Below, piece after piece: positions 37,214-49,089 of a stretch of DNA of 64,000 nucleotides. Within the stretch, counting starts at the first letter, position 1. Each line of letters opens with the position of its first letter. The stretch spans positions 4,581,343 to 4,645,342 of the forward strand of contig CM035227.1 of the NCBI GenBank assembly GCA_020226215.1. The letters are read 5' to 3'. This DNA comes from Sindora glabra (taxonomy: Eukaryota > Streptophyta > Magnoliopsida > Fabales > Fabaceae). The notes beneath the pieces are model-generated. The model made no database searches. It was not told where the DNA came from and saw only the letters and a program-made list of their open reading frames with translations. Both the position numbers and the translations under genes were made by a program.

Positions 37214-37722
37214 TTTATGTCTTGTGTGTACAAGTAAATTATCATCAATTCAAGGTTAACAAATTAGGCTTAGTTTTAAAATTGGTATCCGATGGATGCT
37301 GGGATGATGCATCGTTAACCAAGATTCATAAAGTTCAGCTAACCAGCACCTGATTCTTTCATATCTGTACGGTCCCTCGGTTTTTGTCAGCTCAAAGCAT
37401 GTCGGTTTCTGCAAGGTTTCTTGCATGATAAAAGAGAGATCATTACAAATGCAAGAATTGCCAACTCTCTCATTTTCCACTATTGAGGGGCAACATTAGG
37501 AGTTTTTATAGCATAGAAGGAATTTGGACAGATGGAAGAAAGTAAGTATGTAAACCATATAAGAAAAGGTTATGTACAAAAAGGTATTAAGCTTTTTTTG
37601 CATATATGGGTTCTAAACCGCGGAAAAAACAATGTTAGAGATGCAGCGGATCCAGAAGTTAGGGGAGACATATCTATCTAAATATTTAGTTAAGAATATT
37701 AATATGCAAGTAAATCTCCTTA
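37214..37722. other. Downstream region of the FKBP gene
   Basis: Presumed 3' UTR and intergenic DNA up to the copia insertion. A 74-codon minus-strand frame at 37256-37480 has no domain. No gene supported. Confidence 0.5.
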
Positions 37723-40700
37723 ACTTATGGCACATAGTGATTCTTGAGTTATCTCTGCCGCTGCCAGTTGCGAGTACAAAAATACTATGGTTAAACTTGT
37801 TTCTTATGTATGCAAGAGTCAGTTGTCAAATTCATTTTAGCAACCATTATAGATTGGCTTACCTAATTTGCAGCTATAAAAAGTGTTATTTCTGCTGTAA
37901 CCTTTGGTTTGTATTGCTATAAATATATATTAAATGATTGAATGATATATTAATTCCTTAAAAATTAGAAACACATCTATTCTTTGCTATTATTTTCTTA
38001 CATTTGGTATCATACCCCATTCATGATCTTAGAGGGCCTGTAAAAGAGAGAAAATTCTATTCCACAAAATCCTTATACAGTCTCCTTCCAAAACAGAAAA
38101 TTTCCCTACCATAAACCTTGAAACCCTTAAATTCTTAACAAAATTTCATCACACTCCCTTTTGTTAAAACCATAAATGCCCAACCAAAAACATATCAATC
38201 ATTTTTAGTAGCTTTTTCCTCTCATCAAGTGTTGTCTTGTCAAGAGAAATTACTAGATGTGGGCTGCAAAAATGAAATTATATTTACAAGCTTTTGATTT
38301 GTGGGATACAATGAAATATGATAGAGATCCACTTGCATTACATGCAAAGCCTACTATGGCTCAAATCAAGAACTATAGTGAGGAGAAGGTAAAGAAGTTT
38401 AAGACAGAAACTTACCTTCATTCTTTAGTATTGAAAGCAACTTTCATGAAAATTATGGCTTGTAGAACAGTAAAAGAGATCTGGGACATTCTCAAGGAGG
38501 TAATATCCAATTAATCCAAATGCAAGTCTTGAATTTCAAATAAGAATTTGAGATACAAAAGATGAAAAAAAGAATTGAAAGCATAAGATAATATATTAAA
38601 AGGCTTATGAGCATTGTAAACAAAACTAGAATGCTTGGAGAAGAGCTTTTTGATAAAAGAAATGTGAAAGTTCTTGTAAGCTTTCGAAAGAGGTTTAATT
38701 TCTTCACTTGAAGACTCTAAAGGCCTTTATCAACTCAAATTTTGAAAGTTAATAATGCTTTACAAGAACAAGAGCAAAGAAGAGTACTTAGATAAGAAGA
38801 TATAACTAAAGGAGCAGTCCTAGCAAAAGAAAGAACTCATTGAGTCCATAATGAAAAAAGGTAGCAATGAGGTAGAAAATTTAAGAAGAAAAGGAGAAAG
38901 TTTCACAAATTAAAGAAAAAAAAAGGAAAATATCCATCATGCTTTCATTGTAATAGCACAGTGGATATAAACACATGGAAAAAGGTTTACAAAAATAAAA
39001 ATCAATGACAAGAAAGGTAGAGAGCACAAATTACTAAGAATTAACAATAAGAAGAGCAACTATTTGTTGTAAAATGTTCTGCAACAATGACAACATTAGA
39101 TGCATCACTTATTCACAATGGATGCACTCATCATATAACCTATAGTGAACTTTGTTCAAAAAGCTTGATGGAACATGCACTTTAAAGGTTAAGATTGATA
39201 ATGAATATTATATTAAAATTAATGAAAAATGAATAGTGTTACTCAAAACCTCATCAAGTATCAAACTAACATCTAATGTATTATTTGTGCCTGATATTGA
39301 TAGAAATTTTTTACATGTTAATCAATTATTGAAGAAGCAATGTTCTATTTTTTTAAGATAAATCTTGTGTAGTGCACGATCTGACTAAGAATGAGTTGTT
39401 TATAGTAATGCTTTACACTAGATTGTAAACAAGCTTATGCTTTTACATATCTTAACTTAACTAATCAATTGAAATTATGGCAAAAGAGATTAGGCCATTT
39501 CCATTACTTCATGTTGCATTATTTGCAAAGTAATGATCTTGAATTAATGTGCCAGATGTTCAAAGAACCTTTATTATGCATGAAGCATGTCAACTAAAAA
39601 AGCAATCTAGATTACTTTTTCCAACTAGCAAAGCATAGAGAGCTACTGAAAAACTCTAGCTTATGCATACCAATGTTTGTGGCCCAATGAACATGTTGTC
39701 ATTAAATGGTACTAGATATTATATTACCTTTATTGATGTTTTTAGCAAATGTGTTAAGTTTACTTTCTAAACAATGCCTAAGGTTGTAGAGGTATTTTGG
39801 AAGTTCAAAGCTTTGATTAAAAATCAAAGTAGGCATAAGCTAAAAGTGATGAGATCAAATAGTGGAATGAGGTATACTTTCAACAAATTTAATTAATTTT
39901 GTGAAGTTGCAAGAATTAAACCAATAATTAATTTTGGGCTAAAGTAATGAACACTTATGTTTACTTGCTTAACATACTCCAGAAAAAAGAAAGTATTGAA
40001 ACGAAAAACTCCATTTAATACATAGGATGGATACAAACCATCAATGTTGCAACACAAAGTTTTTGGTTGCATATGATATGTTCATGTATTAGAAGTTCAA
40101 GGAGACAAGTTAGATCACATGGAAAATATTATAATTATCATTGGCTATAATAATGTCATAAAAGAATATAAAGTTTATCAACTTTCAATAAGGAAATAAG
40201 TAAAATCAATAAAGATGACTCTAATTGAGCCAAAAATATCTGAAAATCTTGAACCTAATATGTTTAGCGAAGATTTAACAGATCATGAACTAGTATGAGG
40301 TACTTGACCACTCACTAATATTAATAAACGATGCAATATTGCTATTCTTGAATATTTAGACTACAAAGAAGCTACAATGTCAACAAGTTAGAAAAATGCA
40401 AAGGAGAAGCAGCTCAAAATGATCGATATGAATTTCAATGGCTAGAGTAAATAATAAACATGTCATTAGAGTTAGATAGGTATTCAAAACTAAACTTAAT
40501 GTTGATAGTTCTATTAATAGACTCAAGGCAAAGTTGGTTGCAAAAGGTTATGCACAACAATATATTGTCGATTATTCAAAAACCTTTGCTTTAGTGGCAA
40601 GGCTTGACACCATAAGGTTGTTGCTTGCCTTATCAACCTAAATGAAACCAAAAATTTTTCAACTTGATATTTTGCTTTTCTAAATAACAATTTAAAAGAA

Positions 40701-42168
40701 GGGATTTATATAGAACAACTTGATGGCTTTGCTATTAAAGGAATTGAGGAAAAGGTGTGTCTATTCAAGAACATCTTGTTTGGCTTAAAATATTCACCAA
40801 GAGCCTAATATAATAGAATCAATGGCCATTTATAATAGTTGAGATTTAAGGAGAGTCTCAATGAATCAATTTTCTATGTCAAAGTTGCAAAAAATATTGA
40901 TCTCATTATTATTTTATTATATGTTGATGATTTTCTTGTAACAAAACGAATCTTGAATTGGTACAACAATTCAAAGATCAACTAATGTTGAAATGACCAA
41001 TTTAGAAAAGATGTCCTATTTCTTTGGTATAGAGATTTCTCAATCTTATTTGGGGATCTTTATAGGAAAATATAACTACATAGATGAGGTACTCAAGAAA
41101 TTCAACATGAAAAATTGCAAACTTGTTAGTACTCTACTAAGTAAAAAATGAGAAGTTAGAGCAAGGATGATGGTTCCATAAAAGTTGATAAAAGAATTTA
41201 TAGAAGTCTTATTGGCTATTCACTATTTTTTTACAACAACAAGGCTAGACATTATGTATCTTTTGAGTTTACTTCATGATATATGCACTGTGCAAGTGAA
41301 GTTCATCTTAAGGTGAAGAAAAAAGTGCTAAGGTATGTCCAAGGCACAAGTGCTTATGGTATTTAGTTTCAAAAGATAGAAAAACTAAAGTTTATTGGCT
41401 TTACTAATATCGATTAGGCTGGATCTTGTGATGATATAAAATGTATTTTAAGATATTTATTCATTCTTGGTTTCGAAGCATTTACATCAAATTCGAAGAA
41501 ATAAGAAAGTAATTGTTGCTCAATCAATTATAGGAGCTACATGCTTTATTGGTGCCTCTAAAGTTAATCAACAAATTGATTAAAAAAATTATTGATGGAT
41601 CTAAATTTTACTCAAAAAGAAGCAAATGAGATTAGATACAATAATCAATTTGCAATTGACGTTACCAAAAAAAAAAACTTGTATTTCATAGCAAAACAAA
41701 ACATCTTAAAATCAAATTTAATTTTACTAGATATGTTCAAAGGGACAAGAAAAAAAAATTCATTCACTATAGATTTGGAAGACCAACTTGCAAAAATATT
41801 GACAAAAGCTTTACTAAAATGGAGGTTTGAAGATTTGAGAGAAAAGACTGGAATTAGCAGCAAAAGAATCAAGAAGGAGTGACAGTGATCCTTTAGTTGT
41901 CTTCATTGCTGCAAGTTGCTATACCCTAGTTACTTGTTTAATTTTACTTCCTAAGTACGAGTCAGTTGTCAAATTCATTTGACAAGAATGTTAAATTAGC
42001 TCAGCTGATTTAAAGCCGTAAAAAAGTTAATTCGGTTGTAGTCTCTAGTTTCACCATCGTAACAGCTTTTGTATTGCTATAAATATATGCTAGAATGGAC
42101 AAATGATATGTCAATTCCTTAAAATCCAGGAACACATCTATTTTATGCACTCATTTTTTTTCAACTTA
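37723..42168 (+). mobile_element. Ty1/copia LTR retrotransposon with target-site duplication
   Basis: The element itself is 37728-42163 (4436 bp). The left LTR 37728-38002 begins TGGCACATAGTGATTCTTGA and ends in TTTTCTTACA. The right LTR 41880-42163 begins TGACAGTGATCCTTTAGTTG and ends in TTTTTTTTCA. Shared internal text includes GAGTCAGTTGTCAAATTCAT and TTTGTATTGCTATAAATATAT. Both LTRs are flanked by ACTTA (37723-37727 and 42164-42168), a 5-bp target-site duplication. A primer site like TTTGGTATCATACCCC follows the left LTR, and a purine tract AATCAAGAAGGAG precedes the right one. It sits between the FKBP and RABA6 genes, in their orientation-neutral intergenic space. Confidence 0.92.
38257..41882 (+). 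pseudogene. Broken copia gag-pol polyprotein
   Basis: Domain order reads as copia, but many stops and frameshifts break it. A gag (UBN2-type) segment at 38257-38514 contains MWAAKMKLYLQAFDLWD. A decayed zinc knuckle (CFHCN) lies near 38955. A protease-like remnant NGCTHHIT lies near 39118, where the usual DSG is altered. GAG-pre-integrase/integrase text (RLGHFH, HTNVCGPMN, YYITFIDVFSKC) spans about 39480-39775. Reverse-transcriptase text (KLVAKGYAQQ, then YVDDFLVT) spans about 40520-40945. The RNase H end (FTNID, AGSCDDIK, DQLAKILTKALLKWRFEDLREKTG) runs to the stop at 41882. The stop codon TGA is also the first three bases of the right LTR. Not expected to make an active protein. Confidence 0.9.
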
Positions 42169-42782
42169 AAATTTTTCACTATGTCATGGGTTTTTGTTTT
42201 TTCATATAAGTTAGTGAGGACATCCACAGTTTCACTTGGGACACAGACATAATTTTAACAAAACAAATTACAGTTCAAATAAAATCTGGGAAGAAGATAA
42301 AGGGTGGACATACGTGCACGCTGGCCATAATGTGCCTCTGCAACAAACTGTTGGCCTCAGGTGGGGTTCCATGGGAAACATTAAATTCACCTTTACATGT
42401 AGCAGAAATTGCAAACCGCACCTGAATACGTCGTTTTTCGATCTTCATTTTTCTAAGTTAGATATATTTCAGGATTTATTTTCATATTTTTCGTCCGCCA
42501 TTAAATGGCATAAAAATAAAAGGAAAGAAAATTTTGGTATTTGCGGCTCCATTGTTGTTTGAGAGAAAGTGCAGTGATTGAGTGCAATTAGAATAAGAAT
42601 AACACCACTTAATAGCCACAAGGAAAAAAAAAAATTCCATGGACGGGAGAACTCAGCCTTTTACATTATATCATCAACTCACCTTCAAAGAAAAGTCAAT
42701 GGTGTATTAAAATATGTAAGAAGGAAGATACCAATGACTAATTACAGAGAGAGAAAATTGCAAAATTCCCAAAAATATCTCA
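42169..42782. other. Intergenic DNA and 3' UTR of the RABA6 gene
   Basis: A moderately G+C-rich patch at 42235-42430 has a 108-codon plus-strand frame without a recognisable domain. The stretch next to 42782 is probably the 3' UTR of the minus-strand GTPase gene. Confidence 0.5.
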
Positions 42783-45582
42783 TCATCTTGCACAACAAGT
42801 AACTTGTTTAGTTGCAGTAACTTCTTCATCAACAATATTTATCTCCTTCCCATTGAGAAGATTACTGGCAGCTGCTTCATTCTTTTTCGATTCCAAACTC
42901 TTGTGCGTCGTGATATCATGGATCTTGGTTATCATTTGTAAGAATGCTTCCTCCACATTCGTATTCTGCAAAGCAGAGGTCTCAATGAAACACAAACCTT
43001 CTTTTTCTGCAAATTCTCGTCCTTCTTCTTCCCCGATCTCCCTCGATTCACTTAAATCGGATTTATTACCTACAAGAACAACCACCATGTCCTCGTTCCC
43101 AAATTCTCTAAGCTCATGCAGCCATTTTCGTACACTCTCATAACTTGCTCTTCTGCTTATGTCGTATACTAGCAATGCCCCTAGGGCTCCTCTGTAGTAT
43201 GAGCTTGTAATAGCTCTGAATCTGCCAATAATATATCAAAATAAGATGATTTAATTCAGTTTGGAGGAAAATTGGACCAAAAAATGCAGCAATGCCAGCA
43301 ATACATTACCCATGGTTGAAGAAAATTGTTTGACTGTGGGGTATGTCTGGGTGAGACCGAGTCCAACCTACACTGCCTCACATGCATTTTTCTTCATTAC
43401 CATTTTGCTTTGTTGATATTTTCAATCATTTCTGTTGTTCGATTTCCCATAATTAGAGTGAGATCAGGCCCGCCTTGCCCTATAGTTACGCTACTAGCTT
43501 TTCCCCTTGTTATGATTACATTCTTCCTTGCTTATCTTTCATTTTCATTATTAGGTCCAATTGAAAACCAGCAATGCAACTCGGACACATAATTTTTTTA
43601 TTTCATTTTTTTACATATATGATATAATATGAATTAAATTGGTCAATTATATATAAAAGAGACAAGCTCAAATCAATTCGTATAAATGTGGGAGATGATG
43701 ACATGATGCTGTAAGGGACAATGATATATTGCTATAAATTCATACGTAAAAAGAGTAAACACAAACAAATTCATTCATTCCAAGGAGAAAAACAACAAAT
43801 TCATTACTTCATTAATGTATATTATACTAAAGGCCAAATAGTAATTTTACAGAAAACTTAACTTTTTAGGAGATTGAATGTTTTCATTATTAAATTATCT
43901 CTTTAATATTATTCATTCTAGAAAAATACAATAAATTCATAAAAGTATATTATATTAAAGATGAGATAATAATTTGATGGAGAGTTTGACTTAGGAGGTT
44001 GAATGTTTCTATTATTAAATTATCTTTTTAGTATTATAATTTGTATTTTTATTTAGTTAATTTATTTTAAAATTTAAAAAGATACAATTATGCGAATATT
44101 CACTTTCGAACTTACTGTAGAATTACTCAAAATAAGATATGCTATGTTCATTGCACTCACAAGTCTTTTATTCCTATTGTTGGGCCAAATGACACATGGA
44201 TAGCAGAAATAATCCAAGATTCTTCATTCACATGATTTAAATAACTGTTAATCCCGGAGAGGCCTAAGAACATGTTAGGGTTCGGTGCCTGTTGTCTTTA
44301 CTATTAATAGCATCCTTATATTTTAATTTTTCTTATCAAGCAATATGAACTTATCAATTGTATATTTTTATTAAAAATCACCTAAATCTAACACAGACGC
44401 AGACAGTTGAATCATCTGCAGTGTTCTCTTCATGAACATGTTTGTGTGTAATCAAACCCAAAAACAATAAACCTTTCAAAGCTGAATTCTTAATCATGGG
44501 GTTTCAGGGTCCCACAAAAATGGATTCTACTCATGCTTCCTTTTTTCCACATATCAAGAACTTTTAAATGTCCATGAAAGAAAAGGCATTGAATAAATAT
44601 CATCACGGATGAACAGTACAATCAAATGCAGAACAAAAAATTCCTCCATTTTCGGATGAATTCTACCGTGCACCAAAAAATTTAAAATCCGAAATAATAT
44701 TGTAATTCTAGAAATTATTATTTTGAAATGATGTGATGATTGATTATTTGATTATATATATTAAAAAATAAATAATTGTGATTAAATAATTTTAATCAAA
44801 CGAATTTAAAACTTATCACGTTATCACGAATTTTAGAAGTTACCATAGGAATTACCTCATTTTCGTCTTCTTATTGCATTAATAGAGCAAACAGAAGAAG
44901 CCAAGCAGGACAAAGATGATTGGGGAGATAAGGATAAGGGACGAGAACGAAGAACAACACAATTGAAAAGGTCTGAAAGTAATACAGGTCAAATCAGCTG
45001 AATTCAATTAACTTGTAGATGAAGAAAACCCTGTGGAATGATCAAAGACCCCACTTTGATGTTTGATCAAAGACCCATCTTCCATTGGTAAAAACAAGAG
45101 AAAATACAACAACAGAAAAACCTTGAACTATATGCACCAAGTTATAATCTGCAGATTTAAAATGGTTTTCTTCAAGATTCAAGCTTAATTTGGTTCGGAG
45201 CAAGACTGAAACAAAACCATGGCTATGATCAAAAAATGAAGGAACAAGCAACAGTAACAAAATAACAAGAACAAAGAGACAAATGAAAAAGTAAAGAACA
45301 AAGTGGAAACAGTGATCGAAAGTGATGAAAAGAGAGATTGAAAATGAAGGATTAATTAAAATACCTTTCTTGGCCGGCAGTGTCCCATATCTGTGCTTTG
45401 ATGAGTTTATCTCTAACCTTGATATTCCGGTAAGCGAATTCTACACCGATTGTGGGCTTTGAATCCAAGCGGAATTCATCTTTTGCAAACCTCGAAAGCA
45501 GATTTGATTTCCCAACTCCAGAGTCTCCGATCAGAACTGCCTTGAACAGATAATCACACTCTTCATCAAAAGCATCCGCCAT
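42783..45582 (-). CDS. RABA6: Rab small GTPase, RABA6 type, two exons
   Basis: Small GTPase of the plant RabA (Rab11-like) class, expected to regulate trafficking between the trans-Golgi/recycling compartment and the plasma membrane. Exon 1 is 45582-45365, exon 2 is 43221-42783, and the intron is about 2.1 kb; 657 nt, 218 aa. I prefer the start MADAFDEECDYLFK; an in-frame ATG three codons upstream (45591) is possible. GTP-binding motifs are intact: GDSGVGKS (P-loop), switch I PTIGVEF, WDTAGQER split by the intron after the Arg codon's first two bases, NKSD and ETSAL. The C-terminus ends in CCAR, giving two cysteines for geranylgeranylation. Continuity across the junction (QERFRAITSSYYRGALGALLVYD) is as expected for Rab11-type proteins. 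The RABA6 assignment rests mainly on gene order next to FKBP17-2 and on divergence from RABA1-5. Confidence 0.93.
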
Positions 45583-46116
45583 TGATATCAAAATGAAATG
45601 GACCTTGCTTTTTTTCTCTCTCTATGTGTCTCTCTTCTATTTTCAAGACCCACAACGCAGCGGAGTTTCAGAGGTTATTTAAAAAAACAAAAAAAGAAAA
45701 GAAAAGAAAAGGGCCAACGGAGAACTTAACTTGGGGAAGTTGATAAAAAACAGATGGAGAAAAGAGGAAAGGCAGCAACTGGTACTCAATTGGTTGGTAA
45801 GTCATGGTCATATTTCAATTAGAGAAAAATCAAAGGCCGCATTACCCATTCCTTTGAAATATGTAATTTTCGGAGTGTACTGAATATTTACACGGTGGGA
45901 AGCCATGGAAAAAGACATAATTTTTTTTTTTAAATTAAAATGATAATTTACTTAAGATATACATATAAAATTCTGGATTTAAATAGCAAAAAAATAAAGC
46001 TTGTATAATAATATAATAATATTGAATATTACTATATTACTAAAGTGATTATTGTAGCATAATCATTTTTTTTAAATTGTAATACTATCATTTTAATATT
46101 ATTTTTTCTTGTATTT
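45583..46116. other. 5' leader and promoter of the RABA6 gene
   Basis: A CT-rich leader (as read on the minus strand, GA-rich; 45600-45720) lies directly upstream of the start codon. The rest is A+T-rich. No other gene is supported. Confidence 0.55.
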
Positions 46117-46626
46117 GATATTATACTTAAGGGAGGAGGAAAAGCTGGCTACGGTGGGGTCTTCAGAGATGAAGCAGGCACTTGGATAAAGGGATTCAGC
46201 AAATACATAGGTATAGCTGAAGTTCTTACTGCTGAATTGTGGGAATTATATACAGATCTCCGAATGGCCTGAAACAGAGAGTGGCGTCAACTCATAATTG
46301 AGACAGACTCAGATTCGGCCCTGCGTCTAATCCGAGAAGGCTGTGAAAGATCCAACCCTAACTTCCCTTTGGTATTTTCTATTATGGAAATGAGCAAATA
46401 CAATTGGAATATTCAGTTTCAACACTGCTTTCGCGAGGCAAATCAGGTGGCTCACGGATTGGCTAAATTAGCTCACGACATGCCTCCAATGGCCCCCCAG
46501 TTGACAGAATGGAATAACCCCCCACACTACTACACGAAACAGATCTTGAAGGATATGCGGGAGTTCTCTTACTACAAAGTAGTTCGTTTTTAATTGTTTT
46601 TCCTTCTGTACGCACCAAAAAAAAAA
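46117..46626 (+). pseudogene. LINE-type RNase H domain remnant (RVT_3), 5'-truncated
   Basis: Plus-strand reading from about 46131 gives AGYGGVFRDEAGTWIKGF, then AEVLTAELWELYTDLRMA, an in-frame TGA, then ETDSDSALRLIREG and CFREANQVAHGLAKLA. This is the plant RNase H-like domain found at the end of LINE polyproteins and in some host proteins. The catalytic-type Glu (AELW) and Asp (TDS) positions and the HxxNxxAH-like end (REANQVAHGLA) are visible. A run of ten A (about 46617-46626) follows, as in a LINE tail. No upstream reverse transcriptase is present. Confidence 0.75.
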
Positions 46627-46716
46627 GTTAGAGTTTAAGGGATGAATTTTTTTAATTTGTTAAAATATAAAAGAATATAATATTGAAATTTTAAGTATCC
46701 ATATTATCACCAAATA

Positions 46717-47505
46717 TTAGGGGGTTATTTAGTTAAGGATAGTGAGAAAAAGAAAAGAAAATTATGAATTTTTATTTCTTTTTTATGAGTTTGGTTAACA
46801 AAAATTCATTTCCTTTGTTCATTCTCTCTTATTGGAATTACTCCAAATAAGGGAATAGTGATTTTTTTTAATTCCTCAAAAAATCCAATCCTTTCATTTT
46901 GGATTTTAAGATTATCATCTTTTATATAATAATAAAAATGAGGAATTATTATTTTAAAATAATAATTAAAGTAAATATAAAAATAATTACTAAATAATAA
47001 CTAATAATAGCAATAATAAAAAATAAAATTAATTAAATAATTATAAATAATCATGTAATAATTATAATGATGAATATAATAAAATATTTAATAATATTAA
47101 TATTAATAAAATAGTATTTATAAATACTAATAAAGTAATAAAAATAATAAAATTAAAATTAAAAATAATAGTAATAAAATATTAATAATTATTAACTATT
47201 CATAATAAAATTAAAAATAATAAAATATTAATGATTAATAATATTAATAAAATAATAAATATTAATAATGAATATAACTATAATAATACTAATAATTAAC
47301 ATTAAATAATTATAAAAATTTTAATATTAATAAATAAAATAATAATTATAAATAAATTATTTTTAATATAATAATTATTAATAAAATAAATTAATAATAT
47401 TTAATTTTCTTTTAAACCAAACAAGATAAATAATTATAAATTTTTCATTCTCTTCCCTCCTACTTTCCTAGTTGACTCGTTCCTCTCTAGATAAACAGCC
47501 CCTTA
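46717..47505. mobile_element. PIF/Harbinger-like (Tourist) MITE with TTA duplication
   Basis: Left end GGGGGTTATTTAG at 46720. Right end reverse-complemented GGGGCTGTTTATCTAG at 47502. TTA flanks both sides (46717-46719 and 47503-47505), the usual Harbinger target duplication. The GGGGxTGTTT start is typical of that superfamily. The interior is an extreme A/T run of TAATAATAAAAT-like text from about 46925 to 47410. Non-coding. Confidence 0.7.
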
Positions 47506-48510
47506 TTAAGTTGTCCACATTCGAGCACGTCCGTGACTAAGTGGAACTCCCAATCAAGATTGAGTCCAAATTCGAGGAAGGTCCAATAACAATGTTCCAC
47601 CCGTCCCGTCCCAAAATTTTGATCGATATACAGTGCCCATTTCCTGATTATGTGGCAGTCCCTGATTGGTTGCCACTGCTTAATGTGCATTGGCCAACGC
47701 AAAGGTTATTTGCAGCGGTGGTTTAAAAAATTAGAGCGGTAATGATTCCGAATTATCTCCTCTTTGGAATTATAATGTTTACATGTGACCTCATGGTTGA
47801 GGTTAGAATTAGATGCCTAAGTAATCATGAAACTAAAATGGGTTTTGCAATGATAGATCTCTTTGTGGGTGTAAAAGCCAACAAAAATGCTATTGATAAT
47901 TAAAATGGAATTTGAAATTTAATTTTAAATTTTATAAATTCATTTTATTATTTTATATTTATTAATTATTACTTTTTCAAGCAGACTCGGAGATTATTCC
48001 CTGTTAATTGAAAGCGGAAGCCCCGCTTTTTTAGTGTTTAGGGTGATTCCGTTTCTATATTTTACAAAACAAACGCACACTTTGAGGCTTTCAGCTACCA
48101 GAAAAACCAAACCAACACGAAGAATACAAGGTAATTAATTTAGATGTTTTTTAATCGAAAGTGCATTTAAGCGTAAACGGTATACGGATAACAGTTTTCA
48201 TAAAATAAATAGTTTCATATTTATTTTTATTTTTATTTTTACTTTAACTGCAATGAATCAGTCTTCCACTTTAAAGGATATTTTTGTTCTGACACCTTAT
48301 AATATTTAATGTTATCTTAAAGACTTTATTTTCCATCCATTATGTCTGAAATTTAAATATAAAATTTACTATGTGTGCATTTTATTATTAAAAAAAAGAA
48401 ATCCTCTTTTTCTTTTATCCGGAGGAATCCATTTAAGTATTATTGATTAAATTTACTTTATGATAGTTTGTAACTGGTTTTTTATATTTTAAAATTGAGT
48501 TTTTCTAATG
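47506..48510. other. Intergenic stretch with a G+C-richer island at 47510-47730
   Basis: 47510-47730 has near-balanced base composition and open frames on both strands (61 codons plus, 71 codons minus), but no domain is recognised. A second patch at 48000-48135 ends in AATACAAGGTAATT, which would suit a 5' UTR exon donor, yet no coding exon follows. Left unassigned. Confidence 0.4.
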
Positions 48511-48888
48511 TGCATAGAATAAGGGCTAATTAATGCTTATTGAAATAAAAAAAATTTCATAAAAGTGACAATAATTAATGAAATAATTCACCTTTTTCTC
48601 ATAAAAATAAATTATAGTTAGTTATTTCATTAATTAGTGCCACTTTTAAAATCCTAAACCCTAAATCCTAATTAATGCTTATTATTGAAATAAAAAATTT
48701 TCTCATAAAAGTGATACAATTAATAAGCATTAATTAGGATTTAGGATTTTAAAAGTGGCACTAATTAATGAAATAACTAACTATAATTTATTTTTATGAG
48801 AAAAAAGTGAATTATTTCATTAATTATTGTCACTTTTATGAGAAAATTTCTTATTTCAATAAGCATTAATTAACCCTTATTCTATGCA
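48511..48888. mobile_element. Near-perfect 378-bp palindrome (foldback MITE)
   Basis: The left arm starts TGCATAGAATAAGGGCTAAT (48511). The right arm, reverse-complemented from 48888, starts TGCATAGAATAAGGGTTAAT. Arms of about 170 bp match almost base for base, through CACTTTTAAAATCCTAA and TCCTAATTAATGCTTATT. The loop of about 38 nt repeats a version of the terminal motif (ATTGAAATAAAAAATTTTCT). No coding capacity. High arm identity implies recent insertion or gene conversion. Confidence 0.85.
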
Positions 48889-49089
48889 ACAGATGCATAG
48901 GTTAGGAAAACCCTAGTATTCATAATAGCATGACAATAAACTAATTGATAATAGTCGGTGAAAATTTAAAATTAATTTACATGATTAATAAATTAAATTT
49001 AAATTCCTTTGCACTTAAATTTCATTATAAAATGTGGGTTCAGTGGTTTCTTGTTGAAAGGAATAATATGAAAATATAAAAAAAAAATA

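Noticed and set aside
42236..42562. 108-codon plus-strand frame between the copia element and RABA6
   Set aside because: No domain, no splice context, and it lies where the RABA6 3' UTR and intergenic DNA are expected.
43326..43592. 88-codon plus-strand frame
   Set aside because: Lies inside the RABA6 intron; hydrophobic random-looking translation.
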